Source: Agrostemma githago
Lineage: Eukaryota > Streptophyta > Magnoliopsida > Caryophyllales > Caryophyllaceae
Assembly (NCBI GenBank): GCA_958450325.1
Contig: OY288243.1
Coordinates: 60,806,606 to 60,870,605 of the forward strand
DNA length: 64,000 bases
Reading direction: 5' to 3'
This document shows, in pieces, positions 1-10,418 of this stretch. The position numbers and the translations under genes are program-made. A model generated the notes under the pieces. It had not been told where the DNA came from, ran no database searches, and worked only from the letters and a program-made list of their open reading frames with translations. The stretch's first letter is position 1. Each line of letters starts with the position of its first letter.

Positions 1-995
1 TCCATCCAAAAACCTCATCTGTGACTTTCGGCCATTGACTAGAAGTAAAACTCAAAAGAGCATAGGAAGGAATTTTGCCATCCTCCTAATAATAATTCAA
101 TTCTAGTTAGCGTCTCGACCATTCCCCAAAAATTACAAGAAGCATATATATTTTTTTCTTTTCTTTTTCTTGGAATTCTTCTTCTTTTTCTAATTCCATT
201 TTCTTTCTTTTCTTGCTTCTATATTTTTTTCAGTTTCGATAAGGGGAAGGCTAATACAAAGGCACATAACAATATTACACACTAAGATCCAAAAGATGTA
301 AAAATCCCAAATTATGATCTATTAGTGAAGTAATTCCAATTATGTTCACTGCGACTGTCCTGGTAAGGTAGGCTATTCTGGGTTGTAGGTGATAATAAAA
401 CAGGCTTACAACAGCTGAAATGGGCTGAACAAAGGAAAATGACCTAAATCTACAGGGTAGTAAAAATGGGTCGTTTTGGCTATGTGGAGCTCATCAAAAA
501 CAGAAATGCCTTTCCTCATGTACCTCCTCCTCAAATCAAACACGTATTCAATATCAAGAGACGGACGTTATATTTATGCAATTTTATGTTACACATTTCA
601 TAAGGAGAAACCACTCAATTCCTAATTATAAATGAGACCAGCTATGGATGTTACTGGCCTAGAAAGCTTTAAATCCTCAGAATTTTGTGGTTTGCCGACA
701 AAATGGTCAAATTTACTCATTTGGCAATTAAAAGTTCAATAGGCATTCATATCAAAATCATCTCATCTCAAGTATTACATGCATTCAGGTACGGAGTCAG
801 CTGTCAATTAGGAGAATTCATGTAAAATGCAATGTCATCATCGCCGTTTTGGATGTTTCACATCAGACACAAGACAGACACAAAGCACACAAAAATAAAA
901 TCTTTTTGGATCTTTTCTAATTTTTCAATTTTTTTGGATTTTAAAAATTTTTGAAAGCAATAAAAGCACACAACAGAAAATGAAAACACACAAAC
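1..995 (-). other. 3' non-coding part of element A
   Basis: No open frame or RNA gene is visible here. Read on the minus strand it lies downstream of the element A polypurine hairpin. The T-rich stretch near 905-960 resembles the stretch at 37965-38020 in element F, which lies in the equivalent place. The 3' LTR of A, if it exists, is left of the window. The first 800 bases hold nothing I can identify. Confidence 0.4.
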
Positions 996-1035
996 TCTCC
1001 CCCAAACCTAAATGTCACAGTGTCCTCAATGTGAC
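996..1035 (-). promoter_or_regulatory. Polypurine tract with adjoining hairpin, element A
   Basis: On the minus strand a 6-bp stem (GTCACA with TGTGAC) encloses a loop containing TGAGGAC and is followed by a purine run ending GGGGGAG. The same layout (stem, GAGGAC-type core, then GTGTGGGGG) occurs at four other places in the window: 13182-13220, 14936-14973, 36408-36444 and 38037-38078. A polypurine tract primes plus-strand DNA synthesis in LTR retrotransposons. This one could be an internal copy, since no LTR start is seen directly after it. Confidence 0.55.
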
Positions 1036-1213
1036 TCTACAGCATATAAGACAGACAATTCCACAGTCAATCTTAAGGACAACTCGACTTAAGGGGAGAA
1101 AAAAAATCTAAGAAAGCAATAAACGGAAATAAAAAGGAAAGAATGTACCGTATATACGGTGGTAGCTCCCCCAAACCGGCTGAAGAGCGGGGGAAACGTA
1201 TACATATAATGTC

Positions 1214-1240
1214 GAGTTGCCTCCCGACTAGCGCTAGTTT
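1214..1240 (-). other. Conserved GCGCT / GGGAGGCAAC motif after protease
   Basis: The minus strand reads GCGCTAGTCGGGAGGCAAC. Element D has the equivalent GCGCTTCCGGGAGGCAAC at 18031-18048, also shortly downstream of its protease stop. The motif recurs in plant Athila-like elements in my experience. Its function is unknown to me. Confidence 0.5.
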
Positions 1241-1272
1241 CAGACAGGTCCCGCACGACCACTTCACTCTTT

Positions 1273-4200
1273 TTAAGATATTCTAATCTGCTCCCTGTTG
1301 AGATCAAAACAACTTAGAGCTCGTAGGAGCAAATCGAACATTCGAGCATGTGCTACATACAAGCATAAGTTGCACAATATAGGCATGGAAGCATTAAAAT
1401 TTAGAAAATCAAACCGTCTCAACTTAATCGACGGCTTATGAGAGTGCTCTGTGTATTCAGGTTTAAAATTCCCTTTATCAATTAAATTGAAAAAATTAAA
1501 ATAAGGAAAAGGGAATTTCTTAGGTGGATCGCATCCATCTAAATCAGCAACCAGGACGAAATTAACTCTAACGGTTAATTCGTCAGGCATGGGGAGTTCA
1601 GGCGCACGAGTTTCGGTAGGAGGTTCTCGAATTAGTGTCCGAAGCAGTGGAGAAGGGTGATTCGTCTCGACAACTGTGTCACTAGTAGCGCGTATGTCCT
1701 CCTTTATTGTCCGGAGGGGCCTATCTTCCCGGAGGGCAGCCTCTATCTCATCGAGCTCGGTTTTCCAAAACATAGATTGCCCGTCGTAATCGTTCGTATG
1801 AACCACCTCGATTTCGGAAACTTCACCATTGAGCAGTCGTTCAATTTCATCGACCTCTTCTTCCCAAGTACGAACTTTTCCTACCGGGTCTCCATAGAGC
1901 AAGCGCTCAATTTCCTCCACTTCCACTTTGCATCTTCGCGCTTCCAGCTCGACAAGGCTAGGTGGCACGGTAGCTTCCTCGATATTCCTGCGAATAGCAT
2001 TGACAGACTCATTAGATGACGTGTTAATAGCAGAAATAGTATAACATGACTCAGCTATATGTTTTGGAGTCAAGCTAAAACCAAAGGAAAGCTTATCTTC
2101 TCCCACCGATAGTGTTAGCTTTCTGTTCCTAACATCTATAACCGCCCTCGCCGTGCGTAAGAAGGGTCGACCTATGATGATAGGAATCACAGAATCCTCA
2201 GCCATATCTACAATCACAAAATCTACGGGAATAAAAAACTTTCCGAGCCTGACCGGGACGTCTTCCAAGACACCCAAAGGGCGTTTAAGAGAACGGTCGG
2301 CCATTTGTAAGGTCATACTTGTGTTTTTCAGTTACCCATGTTCAACTTTGTAAAAATGGAAAATGGCATCATACTAACACTTGCTCCTAAATCACAAAGA
2401 GCATTATCAATAGTAAAAGTGCCAATAGTACAAGGAATAGAGAAACTCCTTGGATCTTTAAGCTTAGGCGGAGATTGGCTATTTAGGACTGCGTCGCGCT
2501 CCTCGGCGTATACCACATTCTCGGCCTCATCAAAAGCGTTCTTCCGGGCAATTATTTCCTTCAATAATTTTCCGTAGGCGGGTACCTGCGTAATCAATTC
2601 AGTGAAGGGAACGGTTACCTGAAGATCTTTTGCTACCTCCATGAATTTACTGAACTGCCGATCAGTCTGCTTCTTGCGTTGTCGCTGTGGAAAAGGAAGT
2701 GCGATTTGTATTGGAGCTTCCTTAGATGTCTTGGGAGGAATCGGAGTAGAGCGAACAACCGCATTTGACACTTGCAGCACAACTTGATCGAGTCCAGCAT
2801 GACTCGGTCGAGTGCCATCGTACTCGATCGAGTCACTTGGATGCACTTGATCGAGTGGTATAGCTGAAAAGTTGCTGGTCGATTTTGGGGTGTCTACTCG
2901 ATCGAGTGGATTGACAGTACTCGATCGAGTGACCACTGATTCGATCGAGTCTGGGCTGACTCGGTCGAGTGGACCACATGAAGGCTCGCAGGTGCTTTTT
3001 AGGGGGTCTACTCGATCGAGTGGTGCAGTTTTACTCAATCAAGTAGCCTCAATCCGTGATCTACTCAATGCTTCTTCGGCGAGCTCTTGCTTCTCCAACT
3101 CGGTTTCATCAACAATGTCGACTAAGTCACCTTCACCGGGTTGGAGTAGTATGGTAATAGCATTGACCTGTTCAGTCTCCGAGATTCTTTGTTGCTTCTG
3201 AGCGGACAGCTGGGAAATTTGATTGTCCAAAATCTTATGATGTGCAATCACCTGATTAATTTGTGCTTCTCGCTTTTGGTGAGCTTGCAAGCCTTTTAGG
3301 ACAAGTGCTTTAATCTCCCCATATTCGTTATTCGCTTGAGCTTGCGAAACGACATCAAATTGTTGTTGTTGATAGAATTGTTGTCCCCCTTGATTTTGCC
3401 TGTTAAAATTAGGCTGAAAATTATGATTATGAGGGGAAACAGAAGCAACAACTTGATTATTATTTGGAGGTGGCGGTGGTGGGTGATTCGTATAAGTTAT
3501 AATCTGACGGGAGGCTTGAAGTGCGTTGACTCGTTTGGAATTGGAGGCTTCATAAGTATCAAGACGTTTAGTCAACGCCTCTAACTATGCTGCCACAACA
3601 TTGGCTGTCTCACTCTCTAAACCTGTCCCGCGAGTGTTACCTCGTGGATTACCCCATCGGGCGTGGTGAGTAGCCATATCCTCTATCATCTTTAAAGCTA
3701 TATCGTCGTCGACATTGTTTTGGAATCTTCCATTAGCTGTGGAATCAAGTGTAGCACGACAATTGTCATATAAACCGTTATAAAACTGATTGCACAGAAA
3801 CCATACCTGAAACCCCTGATGTGGGCATTCTTTCACCAACTTCTTAAATCGTACCCAAGCATCGTGGATATTCTCGTGAGGGGTTTGACGAAAATTAGTT
3901 ATCTGACTTCTTAGCATGTTCGTCTTTTGAGGTGGGTAATAATACTTGTAAAAAGCCAAGGCAAGAGATTTCCAGTCGGTAATCTCCTCAGCTGTGCGAT
4001 CTAAGTCGGTGATCCATTCCCTAGCATCATCACGTAGGGAGAACATGAAAAACATCTCCATCACCAGCTCCTGAGTAACTCCCGGGGGGAGTGGAATGAT
4101 GGAGCAATAGTTGATGAAGATCCACATATGTTTCGCCGAGTCTTCCCCGGCTGTACCTTCGAACTGATTTTTCTCCACTAAAGTGATGAAAGCAGGACGG

Positions 4201-4292
4201 ATTTCAAATGACCCAGTTGTGGCAGTGGGCCGTTTGATCGGCTTTGGCAAAGCCGTCTCCACTAGCTCGGAATAGCTAGTGAGCTTCGGCAA
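1273..4292 (-). pseudogene. Athila-like gag-protease remnant (element A)
   Basis: This was one long gag-protease reading frame and is now broken. The retrotransposon-gag domain lies at about 4290-3640 (motif FITLVEKNQF, then a YYPPQKTN segment and CPHQGFQVWFLC). A Gln/Asn-rich stretch follows, with no CCHC finger. The aspartic protease core is at about 2400-2200 (CDLGASVSMMP near 2375, PIIIGRPFL near 2165). Damage: an in-frame TAG at 3585-3587, an in-frame TGA at 3039-3041, and a 1-nt loss near 2326 inside the protease. The C-terminal motif FDLLLRAL is shared with the protease ORF of element C (FDLFLRAL), so both belong to a gag-protease-only class. No reverse transcriptase follows. The 5' LTR, primer site and first gag residues are missing because A is fused to element B at about 4293. 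Confidence 0.85.
2782..3045. repeat. Cluster of ten ACTCGATCGAGT palindromes
   Basis: Ten exact or near copies of the 12-bp palindrome ACTCGATCGAGT sit in the coding linker between gag and protease of element A and are read as Leu-Asp-Arg-Val or related peptides. Variants replace the centre with GGTC or change CpG to TpG or CpA, as expected from cytosine deamination. The last copy reads ACTCAATCAAGT and creates the TGA at 3039-3041. The same palindrome appears in the LTR of element B. Confidence 0.9.
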
Positions 4293-5077
4293 CTTTTTAA
4301 GTATGGTGACAATCGTTTTATTAGCTGCCTCTACCGCTCCATTTGTTTGGGGATGTAAGGAGAGGATGTATGCCTTTGGATTTTATATTTGACTAGCAAA
4401 GTAGTGGTTTTAGCTTGGAAATGTGTCCCGTGATAACTAATAAACTCGTGCGGGATCCCGTATCGGCATATAATCTTATTTTGGATGAACTTGGCAACAT
4501 GTTTAGCGTTCAAGATTCGGTATGATTCGTCTTCGACCCATTTGGTGAAATAGTCGATATCCACCAAAATGAAACAGTGACCTCCCTTCCCGGATGGGTT
4601 TACTTTCCCAATTATATCAATTCCTCATGTCGAAAACGGCCATGGTGATGTCATGGTATATAATAGGGATGACGGCATATGCTGAACATTGGCAAAAATC
4701 TGACAGTTATGACAGTGTTTGACATATAATTGGCAGTCGGTCTCCATGCTATTCCAATAATATCCGAGCCTCATGATTTTTCGGACCAGCATCTGAGCGT
4801 TCATATGGGAACCACATTCACCGTCGTGCACTTCGGCCATAACCTTTTCGGCTTGTATTTTGTCGACACATAGGAGGAGAGCCCCCTGTGCGGTCATTTT
4901 GTATAATTGTCCGTCGTCCGTACGAAGGAACTGGGTTGCCAATCTCCGCAGGGCTTTCTTGGCTCGGTTTTCAGTTCCCGAAGGATATTCTCCCGTCGTT
5001 AAGTAGGTTAGAACAGCCTGGTACCAAGGTTCCAAATCGGTTATCTCGACGTCTTGGATAACGTGGATATATGCCGG
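4293..5077 (-). pseudogene. Integrase fragment of Tat-like element B
   Basis: Going down from 5077 there is a linker (ITDLEPWYQAVLTYL), then the zinc-binding HHCC domain (HDGECGSHM and CHNCQ, about 4825-4700), then the catalytic core (VDIDYFTKWVE near 4560). Breaks: TGG to TGA at 4625-4627, and a 1-nt frameshift near 4345. The second catalytic Asp appears replaced by Tyr (SYHGTHF, where this family normally has Asp-Asn-Gly). The core ends abruptly near 4293, where sequence becomes gag of element A. This is the continuation of the reverse transcriptase and RNase H region at 22243-24410 across the composite insertion. Confidence 0.85.
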
Positions 5078-5102
5078 TGATGGGCCGTATTTAGTCGTAT
5101 TT
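5078..5102 (+). repeat. 25-bp LTR tip, left copy (inverted with 22213-22237)
   Basis: It starts TGATGGGCCGTATTTAG and is the exact reverse complement of 22213-22237, which is the U3 tip of the LTR of D. It replaces the 7-bp tip TGATAAG present on the 3' LTR of C at 14974. Right of it the sequence is the LTR of C without further difference in length. Confidence 0.85.
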
Positions 5103-5437
5103 GTAGTTTGTAGTGCCTATTTTCATAGTGTTTTGGTCCCATTTCCTTGTAGAATCGCTCCTTGGGAGCGGTTTAGGGGGCTTCTTATGCTTCCTTTAGT
5201 TCGTTTCAGGTTCCCGAGACCGATTTGGAAAAGTTGGAGCGATTCTGACTCTATACATACACATTTTGGAGCCAACGAGATAAAGGAACGACGACTCGAT
5301 GCCTTGGAATCGACCCCGAGACCTTGGGACCCAATCCCGGGCCTCCGAGACCCGATCCCGAGTCCTGAGAATCGATGAGAAGTCCATGTTAAGCAAGGAG
5401 GGACCAAAAAGATCATATTGGAGGCCTACAAGACCCA

Positions 5438-5643
5438 TCCCGATCGGGAAGGCCTAAAACCCGATCGGGATGAAGTGCACAAAGGAGACGGCCACTGGAA
5501 AGAGTTCCCGACCGGATCCCAGAATTCCCGATCGGGAAAGTGAGGTTTCCCGATCGGGATTGCCCATTCCCGATCGGGAAAGTGCCGCTGCTGCCCGCGT
5601 GAATTTTGTCTCTTCTTCCCTTCTATTTGTAACCCTATAAATA
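5438..5643 (+). promoter_or_regulatory. LTR promoter of C: palindrome cluster and TATA box
   Basis: Five copies of TCCCGATCGGGA or close variants, plus one degenerate copy (TTCCCGACCGGAT), lie between 5438 and 5579. A TATA box (CTATAAATA) follows at 5635-5643. Placement just upstream of TATA suggests they are promoter elements of U3. The other LTR has the same set at 15317-15458 with TATA at 15514-15522. Function is inferred from position only. Confidence 0.7.
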
Positions 5644-6601
5644 CTTCCCTCTGGTATTGTTTAGGGGGACTACCTTAGTTTAGCCTCTCTTAAGTCTCTC
5701 TACATCACATAAACCCTAGATTTAGTCTCTCAAATTAGTTTGAATCTCTCTTTAATTATTAGTTGATCTTAGTTAATTAGTCTTGTATTAAGAAGTTACT
5801 TGAAGATTTCTCCAAGATTGACAACCTTGGGATTATTTGGGTTTCTCTTTTATGCAAGATATCACCTTTTCTTCATCCTAGTGTTGGTATAATCCTTCTT
5901 TACTCTTGTTCTTTATTATTAATCCAAGTTTGAATCTTTACTTAGTGTAGATTGTTATTTCTCATATTGTTCTTAATGATGAATGTTAGGGTTATGGTGA
6001 TGTTTTCTCTTGTTATTGTTGTAATAAGTTTGATCATGAGTGAGTAGTTTATTTGTGGGTTAGTAGGGGGATTAAGGGTAGATTATGGGTTACTAGGGTT
6101 TGATTAGGGGTAAAGGATGGTTCTTTATTGCTAGTCACATATTTGGCTCACCATGTGTTTGTTGATATGCTTGTATGAGTTGTAGTGGCCATGCTTCTCA
6201 TGCTAGTCTTCTTCTACCCATTGTTTGCTTCGTGTGTGGACGTGTTGAGCATTGTCATCGACATCGGTTTAAGTTGCTATCGCCCGGACCGAACCTAGCA
6301 ATTAGGAGGCACCTACAGCCTTGATCGACCCAAGTCACCCTTCTACACTTATGAACCCGACCTAGCCCACTCCTTTCTTCCATATTTGCGTCATCTTGCT
6401 AGTTAGTCAAAATTTCCTTTAGTTTGATAGTTGGTTTGATTATTAGCATTGTTTAGCAATTGGTAGTCTTGTTCATCATGGTTCATCATTAGTCTAGTTC
6501 CTACTTCTCCTCCTTCATAGTTTTCCATTTATCGCTTATTTGTGTTTGTTTGTGTAACCTAGTCTCGTTTTAGGCCGATTTAGTCTAAGCATTGCAATAC
6601 C

Positions 6602-6630
6602 GTCTCCGTGGACACGACCCGACTTACCCT
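6602..6630 (+). promoter_or_regulatory. Conserved U5 motif (TCCGTGG..CGACCC..ACTTACC)
   Basis: A motif of the form TCC.TGTGGG.TCGACCC..ACTTACC lies 60-120 bases before the LTR end. Equivalents are in the LTRs of D (20951-20980, minus), E (33800-33828), F (34650-34680 and about 54446-54478, minus) and J (43970-44000), although these LTRs are otherwise unlike. It may contact the primer tRNA or serve as a transcript element; neither is shown. Confidence 0.55.
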
Positions 6631-6698
6631 AACTACCGTTAGGTGCCAGTTGGTTAATTAATTGGTGGCGGGATCCACGACAAATCCTACCATCAATT

Positions 6699-6716
6699 TG
6701 GCGCCGTTGCCGGGGA
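6699..6716 (+). other. Primer binding site, tRNA-Asp type (C)
   Basis: TGGCGCCGTTGCCGGGGA is complementary to the 3' end of plant tRNA-Asp(GUC) as I know it, 18 of 18 bases. It lies three bases after the LTR end. It sets the direction of the element and the LTR boundary. Confidence 0.9.
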
Positions 6717-6921
6717 CGGTGCATTGTTTAGACTTTGTTTGCTTATTTCTAGACTTAGTTACCCTCCTTTGTGCCCTTCTATCATCTCTTGTGAATATTC
6801 TCTAGTTTTTCTTGCTTTCTTAGCTTTCTTTTCTCTTTGTCTCTAGTTGGGCTTGTTTATTGTCGTTACCTAGTGCCCATAAAGCACTAGGTGTTCTCAC
6901 GTTTGTTCTAGTGTGTAGTGT

Positions 6922-8745
6922 ATGCCTAGGCGGGGAGGCGAATCCTTTCTCTTTAATCCAGAGCCGGAAAGGCTTTTTCGAGCTCTTCGCCAACGGACGA
7001 TTAACCGGGTTAGGATCTCTCAACCAAGTGCAAGCAATACCCATCAAGAGCAAGCTCAAGGAAGCGATAGTGAGGAAGCATATCGAGAGACGGCCGAAGG
7101 GAATTTCACCAATCCCTTTGGAGATTCTAGTCCTAGCTCCCCTTCTACATCTACTTCAACTCCATCTACACCATCTTCTTCCTTACATCCAATAATGCCG
7201 AAGTTTTCCTCCCACTCTACATTTACGGAAGATGTCTTGCCGGGACCCAATGCTCTACCGGCCGCTTATGCCGGTAATTTTACGGCCAAGACCCACTTCA
7301 TACAACTTGTGGAAAGGAATCAATTTAGTGGTTTGCCCATCGAAGACCCACACCAACATATGGAGACCTTCTCCGATTATTGTGACGCTATATCTCAACC
7401 CGGAGTCACACAAGATCAAATACGATGGGTTTTATTTCCATTTTCATTAATTGGAAAAGCGAAGCAATGGATTAAAGGTCTCGATAGGGCAACCATGGGC
7501 ATCGACACTTGGAAGAAACTTGCATTGGCATTCTACCAAACTTTCTACCCTCCGGAGAAGACTAATTTGCTTAGGGCCTCCATCACCGGTTTCCAACAAC
7601 GGGATGAGGAGAGCTTATATGAAGCTTGGGAGCGGTTCAAGTCTTTGGTTAGATCGTGCCCCCATCATGGACTTTCACAATGGTTCTTAGTCCAACAATT
7701 TTGGAATGGTCTTTATGAGGACTCAAGAACTATACTTAACATGGGATCCAATGGTAGGTTCACCGAGGTCGATGATGACCAAACTTGGGCGAGAATCGAA
7801 GAGATGGCGGTGCATAATTCGCAATACTCTAGGCCTAGGAAGGCAAATCGAGGAGGTAGGCATGAGGTTGATGCTATAACTCAATTAAGCATTGACCTTG
7901 GGGCTCAATTGAAGACACACATGGACTCCATTGACAAGAAGCTTCAAGGTCACCTCACCCAAGTTCAAAGCATCGGTTCCTCAAACCAAGCCTCAATTCA
8001 TGAAGTGAACGCTTCGAGTTTTGCACCTCCTTTGCCCTATTATGGCATGTGTGACACTTGTGGAATCGTTGGTCATGACCCTATGAATTGTAGAGGAAGT
8101 ATTGAACAAGTGAATGCTTTTCAAGCGTTCAAGCAAGGTGCCTCTTACTCCAATCAATACCAAGCTTCCAATCAAGTCCCTCAACAACAAGCCTTTCAAC
8201 ACCATCAACAACATCGTCCTTATGTTCCACCTCCCTTAAGGGACAACAACCAAGGTTACCAAGGCAACTCAAGGCCTTTCAACAACTTCAAGCAAGGTAA
8301 CCAAGGTTCGTTCAACAACAATCAAGGGTTCCATCAAGGGAAATTCAACCAAGGTTATCAAAACCACAACCATGGCAACAATCAAGGCCTTAATCAAGGC
8401 AATTCTCATGGGTTCCAAGGGAACCGTCAACAACAAGCAAATCAAGGCAATCAACAACAAAGCAAGCCTAGGAGCCGGTCTCCTACTCATGACTATGGCA
8501 TTCCTCTAGCCATCACCGATACTCCGCATAATCCATCATCTCCACCTCGGGGATTCGATATCCAAAAATCTATGATGGATATGCAAAAGAGTCAAATGGA
8601 CATAACAAGAAACCATCAAGAGCTCTTTGCTTATATTCAAGGGGAAAACGCGACAAGAGATGCCCGTATGAAGATGCTTGAAACTCAAGTATCTCAACTT
8701 GCTTCGGGGAGCTCCTCAAGACAAAAAGGACAACTACCTTCTTAA
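6922..8745 (+). CDS. Gag protein of element C
   Basis: 607 residues. The N-terminus has the motif NPEPERLFRALR, matched by DPEPERTFRALR in F. A Ser/Thr/Pro-rich linker leads to the retrotransposon-gag domain at about residues 120-290 (FIQLVERNQF, FPFSLIGKAKQWI, FYPPEKTNLL). One CCHC zinc knuckle is at Cys377, Cys380, His385 and Cys390. The rest is Asn/Gln/Gly-rich, low complexity and probably disordered, ending in a short amphipathic segment (MKMLETQVSQL). Gag forms the cytoplasmic particle and binds element RNA. The frame continues in register into protease after a single TAA at 8743-8745, so the stop is either a mutation in a gag-protease fusion or a real terminator with low readthrough. 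Confidence 0.9.
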   Translation: MPRRGGESFLFNPEPERLFRALRQRTINRVRISQPSASNTHQEQAQGSDSEEAYRETAEGNFTNPFGDSSPSSPSTSTSTPSTPSSSLHPIMPKFSSHSTFTEDVLPGPNALPAAYAGNFTAKTHFIQLVERNQFSGLPIEDPHQHMETFSDYCDAISQPGVTQDQIRWVLFPFSLIGKAKQWIKGLDRATMGIDTWKKLALAFYQTFYPPEKTNLLRASITGFQQRDEESLYEAWERFKSLVRSCPHHGLSQWFLVQQFWNGLYEDSRTILNMGSNGRFTEVDDDQTWARIEEMAVHNSQYSRPRKANRGGRHEVDAITQLSIDLGAQLKTHMDSIDKKLQGHLTQVQSIGSSNQASIHEVNASSFAPPLPYYGMCDTCGIVGHDPMNCRGSIEQVNAFQAFKQGASYSNQYQASNQVPQQQAFQHHQQHRPYVPPPLRDNNQGYQGNSRPFNNFKQGNQGSFNNNQGFHQGKFNQGYQNHNHGNNQGLNQGNSHGFQGNRQQQANQGNQQQSKPRSRSPTHDYGIPLAITDTPHNPSSPPRGFDIQKSMMDMQKSQMDITRNHQELFAYIQGENATRDARMKMLETQVSQLASGSSSRQKGQLPS

Positions 8746-8838
8746 GGAGAAACACCGAAATTTGAGCATGTAAATGCCATCACCACAAGGAGAGGTACAT
8801 CCTATGAATCCCCTCAATTTCCTAGTGAGCAAGAGCCA

Positions 8839-10101
8839 ATGCAAGAACCGACAAGAAAGGTGACACCTCCAACTCAAGAAAGCTCAACCCTTGATAATCC
8901 AATAGAGGAGCAAGTCTTATGGGAGGTTGAGAAACCTCAACAAGACAAGCTTCCCCCACCTCAAGCTAAAGATAAGGGTAAAAAGAAAGTGTCATTTGAA
9001 GAGTCTACCCCGATTGAGCAAAATAAATACCAAGTCAAGTTGCCTTACCCATCAAGGCAAATGAAGACCAAGATAGACTCTCAATATGACAAGTTCCTTA
9101 ACATTGTGAAGAAGTTGGATGTGAGTGTCCCATTCACCGAGATACTTACCCAAATCCCGGCATACGGAAAATTTATGCGAGAAATATTGGCTAGGAAGAG
9201 ATCCGTCGACAAGGAAGAGACCATCGCATTCACAAGGGTGGTGAGCGAGCTCATTCAAGGTTCTACGCTTCCAAAGTTGAAGGATCCGGGTAGGTTCTCG
9301 ATCCCTTGCACCATAGGGCACTACAAGATCGAAAGAGCTTTATGTGATTTGGGTGCGAGTGTAAGCATCATTCCCTACTCCATTTGTTGCCGACTTGGGA
9401 TGAAGGAGCTTAAAAGTACCTCTATCACGCTCCAAATGGCCGATAGTTCATTCAACCGGCCATTGGGGATGCTAGAGGATGTGCCGGTGAGAATCGGTAA
9501 GTTCTTCATTCCGGTTGAATTTATCGTGCTCGATATGCGGGAAGATGAAATCACTCCCATTATTCTTGGGCGCCCATTTTTACATACCGCCGGTGCTATG
9601 ATCGATGTGAAGAACGGTAGGATCACATTCGAGTTAGACGAGGAGAAGCTAGTGTTTGACCTTCAAGGTAACACTTCGCCTACTAATGATGAGTCATGCA
9701 ATATGATCCAAGCCAAGGAAAACATCGATCTAGGGGGAGAACCGAGACAAAACTTGAAGAAGTACTCGTATATACTTGAAGATGATGACTCCGATTTGGA
9801 GGGGGATGAGAGCCCAAGTCATGGGTCTAATGACAAGTTGAGGAGCAAAAAGGATGAAGATGAGCCTCCCTTGGGGCCACATGAGGATAGATGGACGTTT
9901 GGGTATATACCGAAGGATCGAAAGTACAAGTTCAAGCCATTGAACTTAGTAGATCGGGATGCCCCGGGAACGTCGAGACAAGATCATGAAGAACCTTGGT
10001 TTGTGGATGCTTATGTTACTAGCTTGATTGAAGACTTTTCTAGGGCCTTCGACTTGTTCCTTCGTGCTCTCGATGAAGATGGAACTAGTTTTGGTTGTTG
10101 A
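8839..10101 (+). CDS. Aspartic protease region of element C
   Basis: 420 residues from the first ATG. The same frame is open from 8746, directly after the gag stop. A basic, Lys/Gln-rich lead is followed by the retropepsin-like domain at about residues 145-270: active-site CDLGASVSIIP near 9340 (Leu in place of Thr or Ser between Asp and Gly, usual for Athila-type proteins) and PIILGRPFL near 9560. The acidic C-terminal part ends with FDLFLRAL, close to FDLLLRAL in element A. It should cleave Gag. No reverse transcriptase follows: the frame ends at TGA and non-coding sequence with palindromes begins. No disabling change is seen in the domain. Confidence 0.9.
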   Translation: MQEPTRKVTPPTQESSTLDNPIEEQVLWEVEKPQQDKLPPPQAKDKGKKKVSFEESTPIEQNKYQVKLPYPSRQMKTKIDSQYDKFLNIVKKLDVSVPFTEILTQIPAYGKFMREILARKRSVDKEETIAFTRVVSELIQGSTLPKLKDPGRFSIPCTIGHYKIERALCDLGASVSIIPYSICCRLGMKELKSTSITLQMADSSFNRPLGMLEDVPVRIGKFFIPVEFIVLDMREDEITPIILGRPFLHTAGAMIDVKNGRITFELDEEKLVFDLQGNTSPTNDESCNMIQAKENIDLGGEPRQNLKKYSYILEDDDSDLEGDESPSHGSNDKLRSKKDEDEPPLGPHEDRWTFGYIPKDRKYKFKPLNLVDRDAPGTSRQDHEEPWFVDAYVTSLIEDFSRAFDLFLRALDEDGTSFGC

Positions 10102-10418
10102 AAAAGATTGAAGAATGTACCGCCTTGGTTTGACGGAGTTCCACAAGAACCGTCTCTTTGTATATATCTCTTTCTCTTGTAATTTGTTTGGTTTTGTGAA
10201 TTTCTTGATCATTTGGATGATGGATGAGCGTTGTGAGGGAGGGAATTTGATGTGTTGTTTGAGTTTATTGTGATAGGTGTGAAGTGAAAACGCCTCCTAG
10301 GGAGGAGTGGTCATTGTTGGAGCTTGGATCGTGTGTTAGGAAGTCGGTTTTTGAAGCTTGGAACAAGCTTTTGGGAGCCATAGAGGGTTAGGAGACTCTT
10401 CCCGGCCTAGAAGAGCCT

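Larger units (their letters stand above)
5102..6695 (+). repeat. 5' LTR of element C
   Basis: Matches 14981-16574 base for base apart from eight substitutions. It ends CTACCATCA and is followed three bases later by the primer site. The U3 part holds the palindrome cluster and a TATA box. The first 24 bases left of 5102 do not match the other LTR. Confidence 0.95.

Noticed and set aside
5123..5438. Frames of 80-97 codons in the LTR of C, repeated at 15002-15317
   Set aside because: They are identical in both LTRs, overlap on both strands and contain no domain; promoter sequence is a better reading.
5438..5579. Regularly spaced short palindromic repeats resembling a CRISPR array
   Set aside because: Repeats are 12 bp, spacing is irregular, and the context is a plant LTR.
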